A stretch of DNA of 64,000 nt from Virgisporangium aliadipatigenens (lineage in GTDB: Bacteria > Actinomycetota > Actinomycetes > Mycobacteriales > Micromonosporaceae): positions 186,001 to 250,000 of the forward strand of contig NZ_BOPF01000015.1 in assembly GCF_016863615.1 (NCBI RefSeq). The letters are read 5' to 3'. The translations under genes and the position numbers were made by a program. The notes beneath the pieces were generated by a model. That model had not been told where the DNA came from. It made no database searches and was given only the letters and a program-made list of their open reading frames with translations. Shown in pieces: positions 34,648 to 42,742 of the stretch. Each line of letters opens with the position of its first letter. Within the stretch, counting starts at the first letter, position 1.

Positions 34648-35160
34648 TCAGCCGCGCTTGATCTGGTCGATCGCCGCCTGGAGCGACTTCTTGTACGCAT
34701 CGCTGGTGTATGTCGCCCCGGAGACGGTGTCGAGCTTCGCGTTCTGGCGCTGGAGGGCCTGCGCCTTGAGCTTCGCCGCGGCGGGCGGGCTGATCGTGGC
34801 GCTCTCGCCGGTCGACGGCACGACCGCGTCGATGTCGGTGATCTTCCCGCCGGAGACCTTGATCGTGACGACCACGGGGCCGTACGGCGTGTTGACCTTG
34901 GTGCCGTCGATCGTCTGCGCCTGGGCCCCGCCGCCCGCGTTGTTGCCGCCGCCGTTGTTGCCGCCCGCCGCCGGCGGGGCACCGCTCGAGGGCGCGCCCG
35001 ACTTGCCCGGCGCCGCCGGCTCGGTGGACTTGTCGCCGGCCGCGGGATTCGTACCGGCCTGGGCGGCCGGCACCGTGGGCGCCGTGAAATGGGCCTTCAG
35101 GCCGACCAGCAACGACGTTCCGGCGGCGGCGCTGAGAACGGCGAGCATCGCGCGACGCAT
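34648..35160 (-). CDS. Secreted or anchored FMN-binding domain protein (flavinylation substrate)
   Basis: 170 residues. An N-terminal hydrophobic segment (MLAVLSAAAGTSLLVGL) is followed by a Gly/Pro/Asn-rich spacer and a C-terminal FMN_bind domain of about 85 residues. That domain has VNTPYGPVVVTIKVSGGKI and the motif LDTVSGATYTSDAY. The Thr of SGAT is the residue that ApbE flavinylates in this family. It lies between the ferric-reductase-like gene and apbE, so it is a likely electron carrier outside the membrane. Confidence 0.93.
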   Translation of the reverse strand: MRRAMLAVLSAAAGTSLLVGLKAHFTAPTVPAAQAGTNPAAGDKSTEPAAPGKSGAPSSGAPPAAGGNNGGGNNAGGGAQAQTIDGTKVNTPYGPVVVTIKVSGGKITDIDAVVPSTGESATISPPAAAKLKAQALQRQNAKLDTVSGATYTSDAYKKSLQAAIDQIKRG

Positions 35161-35206
35161 CGTGGAGAAATCCCTTCGTGGGGCCCGTCGTGGGCGCGGA
35201 GACGAC

Positions 35207-37600
35207 CTACAGCTCGAACGCGCTGATGTGCAGCTGGCGGTTCGGGATGCGCAGATCGCGGAGCACGTCCGTCATGGCTTCGGCGAACCCGGGCGGCCCG
35301 CACAGGTACACGTCCCGCTCGGTCACGTCCGGGACCAGTTCGACCAGGCCGCTGGAGGTCAGCAGGCGGCGCGGGTCCCGGTCCTCGCGGTGACCCGTGA
35401 TGTACACGAGCCGGCCGCCCCGGTTGCGCGCGATCTCCTCCAGCTCGCCCTTGAGCACCAGGTCCGCCTCGGTCTGCGCCCGGTACACCACCACGGTGCC
35501 GGTGGGCAGCTCGGTCAGCAGCGCCCGGATGGGCGCGATGCCCGAACCGCCGGCGATCAGCAGCGCCCGGTCGGTGACGGTGCGCTCCGCGGTGTTCTCG
35601 CCGGCCGGGTACGAGATGTAGACGCGCGTGCCGGGCCGCAGTTCGGCCAGGCGTGCGGTGTACCCGCCGACGGCCTTCACCGTGATGCGCAGCCAGTGCG
35701 GGTTGGGCGCCGCCGACAGCGAGAACGGGTGCGACTGCCACATCAGGCCGCCGGACATGAACCGCCACCGCATGTACTGGCCGGCGCGGGCGTTCAGGGA
35801 GGCGAGGTGCTTGCCGGTCAGGTAGATCGACACCACGTCGGGGCCCTCGTTGACGACCTCGGCCACCCGCAGCCCGTGCCGCGTGTTGAGCAGCAGCGGG
35901 GCGCCGATCCGGCCCCAGGCGAGCGCCGTGATCACCAGCAGGTACAGGGCGATCCAGTACAGCTGCCCGAAGCCCTTGTAGACGTCCTGCCCGGCCGTGA
36001 ACTGGTGCGCGTAGCCGAGGATCAGCACCGCGTACGCGGCCCGGTGGACCAGGTGCCAGATCTCGTACGGGAGCAGCTTGCGGACGCCCCTGATGCACAG
36101 CAGCGCGATGGCGACCAGGATGCCGGTGGCGATGAACGCCTCCAGCATGTCCGGCCCCTTCAACTGCAGCAGCGTGGCCGCCCAGAACGACGTCTCGCCC
36201 AGCATCGCGTAGCCCTGGATCAGCAGCACGGCGTGCGCCAGAACGGCGATCGTCGTCAGCGCGCCCAGGTCGCGGTGCCAGCGCGCCATGCGTTCGCTGC
36301 CGCCGAGGCTCTGCAGCAGCGGCAGCCGGCTGGCCAGCAGGATCTGGGTCAGCAGCGTGTAGCCGCCGATGAGGCCCGTGACGCGGCCGGCCGCCAGCAG
36401 CATCGTGGCGGTGTCGCCGAGTTCGGTGGTGTTCTGCCACCAGAACCCGATCGCCGCGGCCAGGCCGAGGAACCAGGCGCCGAGCACGATGCCGGGGGCG
36501 TTCGCGGGCTGCGGCGGCGGGGGCGTCAGCGCGACCGGGATCTGGCCGGTGTCCCGCCCCCAGCCGGTGCGCTCCGGCGCGGGGGGAGCCGACGCCGAGG
36601 AGCCGTAGGCCGGCCGGGCGCTGCCGACCGAGGTCGTGCGGGCACTGCCGAGCACCGGGCCCTTGCCGGAGTCGCCGAAGCCGCGCGTCGGGGTGTCGTC
36701 GATCGGCGGGGCGTATCCGCCGTTGCCGAGCGGGTCGCGTTCGTCGTCGGAGGACGGCCACATCGGATCGGCCTCGCCGGGACGCGACCGCGCCGGTGCG
36801 CCGGCGTACGCCTCGGCCGGGCGCACCTCCGCCGGAACGGGACTGCGCGGCGCGCTGCTGTCGAGGTAGCTCAGCCGGCGGATGCCGCTGTCCGTCAGCG
36901 GGTCGGTGAGCGGGTCGTCGAGCGGATCGGGCCGCGGGGACCCGCCCGAGCCGCCGGGGGCGCCCTCGAGGTAGCTGAGGCGGCGGATGCCGCTGTCGGT
37001 GAGCGGGTCCGGCTCGGGGGCCGTGCCGCCGTAGGTCGGTGCGGCCTGCGCGACGCTGTCGAGGTAGCCGGGGGTGTAGCCGGCCCCGCCGCCACGCGGC
37101 TCGGGGTCGGTGTCGATGGCCCGCAGCGGCACGTCCTGCCCGGCGCGGTCCCAGGTGGGGGCGCGCGGCGGTGCGGGGCTGCGCGGCTCGGCGTCGTAGC
37201 CGCCCGAGGAGGCCGACGCCGGCTCGGGTGTGGAGTAGCTCGACCACGCGGCGGTCCCGGAGACCGGCGCGAGCGGGCTCTGCGGCTCGTCGAGGTAGCT
37301 GATCCGGCGCCGCGCCGCGGTGTCGTTCAGCGGGTCCGGGGACCAGGACTCGTCCTGGCCGTCGCCGCCGGCCCGCCGCGAGCCCACGTACCCGGCGTCC
37401 GGGTAGGTGGCGCGGTAGCGCGGGTCGTCCGCGTGAGAGGTGGGCCGGCGGGGCGTCCGGGGACGCTCCTCCGGCTCGGGCCGCGCCTGGTGACGCGGCT
37501 CGGGTTCCGGTTCCGGCGCAGCGTGCCGGCGGCGCCCGCCCCCGGTCGTACCGGAGGATGGTGCCCACCATCCGCTTGTCGGCCTGTCTTCGTACCCCAC
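35207..37600 (-). CDS. Ferric-reductase-like transmembrane oxidoreductase with long repeat-bearing N-terminus
   Basis: 797 residues. Residues 370-580 hold about six membrane helices with paired His typical of haem-binding ferric reductase domains (LGALTTIAVLAHAVLLIQGY, EIWHLVHRAAYAVLIL). A cytoplasmic ferredoxin-reductase module follows: FAD motif HPFSLSAAP, NAD motif GGSGIAPIRALL, and CGPPGF near the end. The first 370 residues are disordered and contain three copies of a motif ending in RRxSYL(D/E) at about 89-104, 198-212 and 233-247. Comparable proteins of this trio are near 450 residues. It should pass electrons from NAD(P)H across the membrane to the flavinylated partner. Confidence 0.92.
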   Translation of the reverse strand: MGYEDRPTSGWWAPSSGTTGGGRRRHAAPEPEPEPRHQARPEPEERPRTPRRPTSHADDPRYRATYPDAGYVGSRRAGGDGQDESWSPDPLNDTAARRRISYLDEPQSPLAPVSGTAAWSSYSTPEPASASSGGYDAEPRSPAPPRAPTWDRAGQDVPLRAIDTDPEPRGGGAGYTPGYLDSVAQAAPTYGGTAPEPDPLTDSGIRRLSYLEGAPGGSGGSPRPDPLDDPLTDPLTDSGIRRLSYLDSSAPRSPVPAEVRPAEAYAGAPARSRPGEADPMWPSSDDERDPLGNGGYAPPIDDTPTRGFGDSGKGPVLGSARTTSVGSARPAYGSSASAPPAPERTGWGRDTGQIPVALTPPPPQPANAPGIVLGAWFLGLAAAIGFWWQNTTELGDTATMLLAAGRVTGLIGGYTLLTQILLASRLPLLQSLGGSERMARWHRDLGALTTIAVLAHAVLLIQGYAMLGETSFWAATLLQLKGPDMLEAFIATGILVAIALLCIRGVRKLLPYEIWHLVHRAAYAVLILGYAHQFTAGQDVYKGFGQLYWIALYLLVITALAWGRIGAPLLLNTRHGLRVAEVVNEGPDVVSIYLTGKHLASLNARAGQYMRWRFMSGGLMWQSHPFSLSAAPNPHWLRITVKAVGGYTARLAELRPGTRVYISYPAGENTAERTVTDRALLIAGGSGIAPIRALLTELPTGTVVVYRAQTEADLVLKGELEEIARNRGGRLVYITGHREDRDPRRLLTSSGLVELVPDVTERDVYLCGPPGFAEAMTDVLRDLRIPNRQLHISAFEL

Positions 37601-37688
37601 CGGGTATGTCCTACCGGACAGTCACGACGTCCCGCGAGAGGGTCGCCCCAACCTTCAGACCGGCTTAAGGAGCGCCAAAGCAGGAGCG

Positions 37689-39404
37689 TCAGAACGCGGG
37701 CCCGGCGATCCTCGTCAGCACCGCGTCGACCGCCGGCGCGCCGTTGAACCCGTCCGGCGTGTACGTCCACTGGAGGCCCACCCACGGGTCGCCGATGTGG
37801 TCGTCCGGCGTCGCCGACAGGCGCAGCATCGAACGCCACAGCGACGACACCAGCGGCCCCAGCGTGCTCGCGTCGCCCGGGTCGGCCACGAACAGCAGGT
37901 GCACGCCGGCCGCGGGCCCCTCCTCGATCAGGAACCGCAGCTGCGCCACCGCCCGGTCGTCGAACCCGTACGGGAAGTCGTGCAGGACCAGCAGCTGCCG
38001 GGCCTTGTCGACCTTGCCCTCCAGGGTCTCCAACGCGCCGGCCTGGGCGGCCATCTGCATCAGGTCGACCCGTTCGGTGAGGCGGCCGAGCATCTCGGAC
38101 AGCTCGCCGGGGGTGGTGGCGGCCGGGTGCAGCACGCCCGCCGACAGCGGCTGCAGCGCGCGTGCGGCGGCGCCGTGGCCGACGAGGTCGGCGACGTGCA
38201 CCTTCAGCCCGCCGGCCGGGTGCGCGGCGAGCAGCCGCACCACGAGCGTGCGCGCCAGCGCGGTGGCCTCGCCGCGCTTGCCCTCGGACGAGTCGATCCA
38301 GAGCGGCGTGCGCATCGGCAGCCGGAAGACCATCGGCACCCGCAGCTCGGGCGCCTCGTTGACCTGGAGATCACCGATGCGCACCGCCACGGCGGGCTCC
38401 TCGGCCGGCCGCCAGGTCTGCCACGCGGGGCTGTCCCAGCTGGCCATCGGGGCCGGCAGGGCGCCGGTGAGCTGCGCCAGCTCGGTCACCAGCACGTTGA
38501 CGTCGCGTTTGAAGTCGGCGGTGGCGCGGGCGACCAGTTCGTCGTGGCGGCGCTGTGCCTCGGTGCGCTTGACCTCGGTCTCGGGGGAGTTGCGCAGCCG
38601 CGGGTCGTCGAGCAGCGCGGTCATCTCGCTGTCGCGCCGTTGCTCGGCGTACCCCGTGGCGGAACGCAGGGCGGCGGTCGCCCGCGCCGCGTCCTCGAAG
38701 ATGCGCCACAGGTTGTCGTACAGCCGCTCGTCCTGGTTGACCTGGTACGGAGTGGGCACCGGCGCCGCGTCGATCGGCACCGACGGCGGCCGGATGGTCA
38801 TCTCGGGGATGGTTGCCGGGGGAACGGAGGAGGGCCAGACCCGCTCGGCCGGCGGCGGCGGCGCCTGGGCCGGAGCGACGGGCTGCGGCGGCGCGGCGGG
38901 CTGCTGCGGGGCGTCGTCGACGGCCACCCCGTGCGCGGTGATGCACTGCGCCAGCCCGCCGGAGTAGCCCTGGCCGACGGCGCGCACCTTCCACGTTCCC
39001 TGGCGGCGGTAGATCTCCCACGCGATGACGGCGCGCTCCTCGGTCAGGTCCGTGATCACGAACGTCGCGATCTCGGCCCCGGTGGCGTCGCACAGCCGCG
39101 CGTTGGGCGCCTGGATCTGCCCGAACTTCCGGTCGTCCAGGCTCACCACGGCGAGCACCCGCTCGATGGTCGGCGGGACGGCGCTGAGGTCCAGGTCGAT
39201 CTGCTGCCCGTCGGGCCCGGACGAGGCCCACCGCACCCCGTCCGCCGAGGGCTGGTTGTAGAACGCGAAGTCGGCCTCGCTGCGGACCTTGCCCGCGGGC
39301 GTCAGCAGCAGGGCGGACAGGTCGCCCGGGGCGGCCATGCGCACGCTGATCTTCAACTGCTGTGCAGCCAGGGGCATGTTCTGCCCTTTGACCAGCGCCA
39401 CCAT
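37689..39404 (-). CDS. TerD domain fused to FtsK/HerA-like domain
   Basis: 571 residues. Residues 1-165 are a TerD-like domain (LVKGQNMPL, DLSALLLTPAGKV, WKVRAVGQGYSGGLAQCI) without the acidic calcium motif seen in the neighbouring TerD proteins. A Pro-rich linker and a helical segment follow. The C-terminal part resembles FtsK/HerA P-loop domains: PLWIDSSEGKRGEATALART (367-386) sits where Walker A should be, and QLLVLHDFPYGFDD looks like the Walker B strand. The Walker A Gly-Lys-Ser/Thr is not intact. Fusions of this sort are known from Ter systems; the function is unknown. Confidence 0.8.
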   Translation of the reverse strand: MVALVKGQNMPLAAQQLKISVRMAAPGDLSALLLTPAGKVRSEADFAFYNQPSADGVRWASSGPDGQQIDLDLSAVPPTIERVLAVVSLDDRKFGQIQAPNARLCDATGAEIATFVITDLTEERAVIAWEIYRRQGTWKVRAVGQGYSGGLAQCITAHGVAVDDAPQQPAAPPQPVAPAQAPPPPAERVWPSSVPPATIPEMTIRPPSVPIDAAPVPTPYQVNQDERLYDNLWRIFEDAARATAALRSATGYAEQRRDSEMTALLDDPRLRNSPETEVKRTEAQRRHDELVARATADFKRDVNVLVTELAQLTGALPAPMASWDSPAWQTWRPAEEPAVAVRIGDLQVNEAPELRVPMVFRLPMRTPLWIDSSEGKRGEATALARTLVVRLLAAHPAGGLKVHVADLVGHGAAARALQPLSAGVLHPAATTPGELSEMLGRLTERVDLMQMAAQAGALETLEGKVDKARQLLVLHDFPYGFDDRAVAQLRFLIEEGPAAGVHLLFVADPGDASTLGPLVSSLWRSMLRLSATPDDHIGDPWVGLQWTYTPDGFNGAPAVDAVLTRIAGPAF

Positions 39405-39450
39405 CGCGTTCTTCTCCTTCGGCGGACGGGGGATGTGCGGGAGAACTGGA

Positions 39451-40029
39451 TCAGGCGGTGATCAGGCGCTGCAGGGTCGGCACGAGGTCCAGGGCGGTGC
39501 GGCCCTGGGCGGCCTCGCCGATGGCCTGCATGCCCCAGCCGGCGCCGTGACGCACCAGCTTGGCCATCACCATCGCCTGGGCGGGGTATCCGCCGGACAG
39601 CGTGTAGCGCGCGAGTTCCTGCCCGTTCGTCTCGTCGACGAGGCGGCAGAACGCGTTTTCGATCTGCTCGAAGGTGTGCCCCTCGTACGAGGTGACGGTG
39701 AGGAAGATCGTGTTGATGTGCGCCGGCACGCGCGGCAGGTCGACCATGATCGACTCATCGTCGCCGTCACCGTGCCCGGTGCGGTTGTCACCGGTGTGCG
39801 TGACGGAACCGTCGTTGCTGCGCAGGTGGTTGAAGAACGCCACGTCCACCGGCTGCTGGTCGGCGAACATCACCGCGGAGGCGTCGAGGTCGACCTCAAG
39901 CTCGCGGCTGCCGAAGAGGCCCCGCTTCTTGACCGGGTCCCAGCCGAGCCCCATGCGCACCAGCGATAACGCGGAGCCGTCCTGCTTCTGCAGTGAGACA
40001 CCCTGCCCCTTGGACAGCGAAACGGACAT
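39451..40029 (-). CDS. TerD-family protein
   Basis: 192 residues from the ATG at 40029 (AAGGAG eight bases upstream), the normal family length. It has SLSKGQGVSLQKQDG, GLGWDP, LEVDLDASAVMF and GDNRTGHGDGDDESIMVDL, which together carry the acidic calcium-binding positions. It ends in the usual GWGMQAIGEAAQG. TerD proteins bind calcium and belong to the tellurite/stress-resistance Ter systems. It is very similar to the C-terminal domain of the next gene upstream. Confidence 0.93.
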   Translation of the reverse strand: MSVSLSKGQGVSLQKQDGSALSLVRMGLGWDPVKKRGLFGSRELEVDLDASAVMFADQQPVDVAFFNHLRSNDGSVTHTGDNRTGHGDGDDESIMVDLPRVPAHINTIFLTVTSYEGHTFEQIENAFCRLVDETNGQELARYTLSGGYPAQAMVMAKLVRHGAGWGMQAIGEAAQGRTALDLVPTLQRLITA

Positions 40030-40073
40030 TACGTGCACTCCTTAATCGGTTCTTGTGGTGCTCGGTAATCGGC

Positions 40074-41813
40074 TCAGTAGGTCAACCGGACGAGGTGCGG
40101 GACGAGATCCAACGCGGTCCGCCCCTGGGCGCCCTCGCCGATGGCCTGCATCTTCCAGGCCGCGCCGTCCCGGTAGACCTTAGCCATGACCATCGCCGTG
40201 TAGGGGGCACCGCCGGAAAGGGTGTACCGGGCCAACTCCCCGCGCGTGGTCTCGTCGACCAGCCGGCAGAACGCGTTCTCGATCTGCTGGAAGGTGTGCC
40301 CCTCGTACGAGGTGACGACGAAGAAGACCGTGGTGACGTGTGCGGGCACGCGCGGCAGCTCGACCATGATCGACTCGTCGTCGCCGTCGCCGGCACCCGT
40401 CCGGTTGTCCCCGGTGTGCACGACCGAACCGTCGTTGCTGCGCAGGTGGTTGAAGAACGCGATGTCCACCGGCTGGTGGTCGGCGAACATGACCGCCGAC
40501 GCGTCGAGGTCCACCTCGATCTCCCGGCTGCCGAAGAGGCCCCGCTTCTTGATCGGGTCCCAGCCGAGGCCCATGCGCACGAGCGTGAGCTGGGTGCCGT
40601 CCTGCTTCTGCAGCGAGATCCGCTGGCCCTTCTGCAGGCTGACCGGGCGGCCCGGGGTGACGTTCTCCGGCGCGGCGGGCTGCTGCGGCTGCGGCGGGGC
40701 CCCCGGGGCCTGCGGCGGCACTCCGGGCGCCTGCGGCGGCGGGAACTGCCCGGGCGCGGCCGGCGGGAACTGCCCCGTCGTGGGCGCCGACGGGAACTGT
40801 CCGGTGGTCGGCGCCTGCGGCGGCACCCCGGGTGCCTGCGGCGGCGGGAAGCCCTGCGGCGGCGGGTACTGCCCGGGCGCGGCCGGCGGCGCCGCCGGGA
40901 ACTGCCCGGTGGTCGGCGCCTGGGGCGGCTGCGGCGGCGGGAACTGCCCCGGGGCCGTCGGGATCGGCCCGGTCGGCGGCGCCTGCGGCGGATAGCCGGG
41001 TGCCTGCGGCGGTCCCGAGACGGGTCCGGTCGGCGGCGCCGGCGGATACCCCGGGGCCTGCGGCGGCCCGGAGACGGGTCCGGACGGCGGGCCCGAGGCG
41101 ACCGTCGGCATCGGCGCGGTCGGCGGGTACTGCGGCGCCGCGGGCGGTGCGGCAGGAGGCGCCGCGGGGGGTGCGGCGGGAGGTGCCGCGGGGGGTGCGG
41201 CGGGAGGTGCGGACTGCACCGGCGGGGTCGGCGGCGACACGTGCACCGGCTGGGCGGGCGGCACCGGGGGAGCGGCGGGAGCGCTCTGCTGCGCCGCCGG
41301 ACCCGGGTCGTCGACCGTCACGCCGTGATCCGTGACGAGGTCGGCGAGCCCCCCGGCGTACCCCTGCCCCACGGCCCGCAGCTTCCACTGCCCGGCCCGC
41401 CGGTACGCCTCGACGGCCACCACGATGCTCTCCGTGTCGAGGCCGGTCATGGCGAAGCTCGCCAGCTGGGTGCCCGACGCGTCGCTGACCTTGGCGGTCG
41501 GCGGCGCCGCCAACCGCCCGAACCGGGCGTTGTCGCCCTCCAGGCTCGTGACGACGCGGACCTTCTCGATGTCGGCGGGCACCTGCGCGAGGTCGATGTC
41601 CACCCGCCACGGCTGCCCCGCCGCCGGCTGGCGGCAGAAGACACCCGGGCCGTTGGGCTGGTTGAAGAAGATGAAGTCGGCGTCGCTGCGCACCTTGCCG
41701 CTCGCCGTGACAAGGAGGGCGGAGAGGTCGGCGGGGTGCGCCACCTCGACGGTTACCGTGACGTTTCCCGTGGTCAAAGGCATGTTCTGACCCTTGACGA
41801 GCGTCGTGCTCAA
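40074..41813 (-). CDS. Tandem TerD-domain protein with long Pro-rich linker
   Basis: 579 residues. An N-terminal degenerate TerD domain (1-160; WKLRAVGQGYAGGLADLV, no GDDE motif) is joined to a C-terminal complete TerD domain (about 390-579; EIEVDLDASAVMF, GDNRTGAGDGDDESIMVEL). The linker of about 225 residues consists of PPAAPPAAP, GPVSGPPQAPGYPP and TGQFP repeats. The protein is coded 44 bases upstream of the single-domain TerD. The two domains could bridge partners, with only one binding calcium; that is inference. Confidence 0.9.
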   Translation of the reverse strand: MSTTLVKGQNMPLTTGNVTVTVEVAHPADLSALLVTASGKVRSDADFIFFNQPNGPGVFCRQPAAGQPWRVDIDLAQVPADIEKVRVVTSLEGDNARFGRLAAPPTAKVSDASGTQLASFAMTGLDTESIVVAVEAYRRAGQWKLRAVGQGYAGGLADLVTDHGVTVDDPGPAAQQSAPAAPPVPPAQPVHVSPPTPPVQSAPPAAPPAAPPAAPPAAPPAAPPAAPQYPPTAPMPTVASGPPSGPVSGPPQAPGYPPAPPTGPVSGPPQAPGYPPQAPPTGPIPTAPGQFPPPQPPQAPTTGQFPAAPPAAPGQYPPPQGFPPPQAPGVPPQAPTTGQFPSAPTTGQFPPAAPGQFPPPQAPGVPPQAPGAPPQPQQPAAPENVTPGRPVSLQKGQRISLQKQDGTQLTLVRMGLGWDPIKKRGLFGSREIEVDLDASAVMFADHQPVDIAFFNHLRSNDGSVVHTGDNRTGAGDGDDESIMVELPRVPAHVTTVFFVVTSYEGHTFQQIENAFCRLVDETTRGELARYTLSGGAPYTAMVMAKVYRDGAAWKMQAIGEGAQGRTALDLVPHLVRLTY

Positions 41814-41917
41814 GTGTTGCCCTCACTTCCCCAGGCGGTCGGCCGCGGCACCGGGTCCCTCGGCGGCGTGACCGACGGATGCAGGGATGCAGCCTAGGCG
41901 AAACGCGCAACCCCGGG

Positions 41918-42742
41918 TTACTTGTGGTCCGCCAGGCGGGACCCGTTGACCTGCCCGTTGTACCAGGCCAGGATCTCGTCCCCGGCGGCGGCTCCGCGTC
42001 CGGCGGTGGTGTGGCAGTGGGGTACCCGGAAGCCGGTCGCGTGCAGCTCGCCGTGGGCCGGCCGGATGGCGGCGTCGGCCGCCTCGAGCATCCGCGCGTC
42101 GAGCAGGGAGTCGCCACCTGCGACGATCCGGTCGGCACCGAGCCGGCGGGCGACCTCGGCGACCGCCGGCGCCTTGTCCAGCGCGTCGGGCAGCAGGTAC
42201 AGCTTGCGGCCCTGGAGCGAGGCGCGCCAGCCGCGTTCCCGGCACCAGTCGGCCACGAAACCTGCGAATTCTGTCAGCCAGTCCTCCCGCACCTCGACCG
42301 AGAGGTACAGGAAGAACTCCTCGACCGCCCGCAGGGCCGCGAAGCCACGTCCGTCGCGCCAGGCGGCCGCCTGCGCCCACACCTGCGCGAAGGGGGCGCC
42401 ACCGGCCGTCAGCGCCGCCCGGACGGTGCGGTCCCAGTCGGGGTCGGACTCGCCGTCGACCAGGATCCGGCCGCCGTTGCAGACGACGGCGAGCGGGGGC
42501 CGCGGGCCGGGCAGGCGCAGGCGCGTGTACTGCGGCACCGAGCGGGTGGTCACCGGCACGACCGCCGCGTCCTCGGCGAGCGCGGTCCAGCCAGCGACGG
42601 CCGACCCCGTCATGTAGGCGTATATCCGGTCGCCGTCGATGTCGACCGGGTGGAGCGTCGCGAGGTCGGGCCGGTCGTCGCCCATCGCGCGTTCGGAGAA
42701 GATGACCGTGCCGTCCATGTCGGTTGCTACCACTGTCCTCAT
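41918..42742 (-). CDS. HAD-superfamily phosphatase of the Ter-associated cluster
   Basis: 274 residues. The HAD motif I is VVATDMDGTVIF (Asp8/Asp10), and motif IV is RIVAGGDSLLDARMLEAAD. A Cof-type cap lies between. The ATG overlaps the preceding stop as ATGA. Genes for a HAD phosphatase, a StiP/PELOTA protein, a phosphoribosyltransferase and a citrate lyase-like aldolase are a recurrent set in Ter-linked loci. They are predicted to make a nucleoside-like metabolite. This member probably removes a phosphate late in that route. Confidence 0.88.
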   Translation of the reverse strand: MRTVVATDMDGTVIFSERAMGDDRPDLATLHPVDIDGDRIYAYMTGSAVAGWTALAEDAAVVPVTTRSVPQYTRLRLPGPRPPLAVVCNGGRILVDGESDPDWDRTVRAALTAGGAPFAQVWAQAAAWRDGRGFAALRAVEEFFLYLSVEVREDWLTEFAGFVADWCRERGWRASLQGRKLYLLPDALDKAPAVAEVARRLGADRIVAGGDSLLDARMLEAADAAIRPAHGELHATGFRVPHCHTTAGRGAAAGDEILAWYNGQVNGSRLADHK

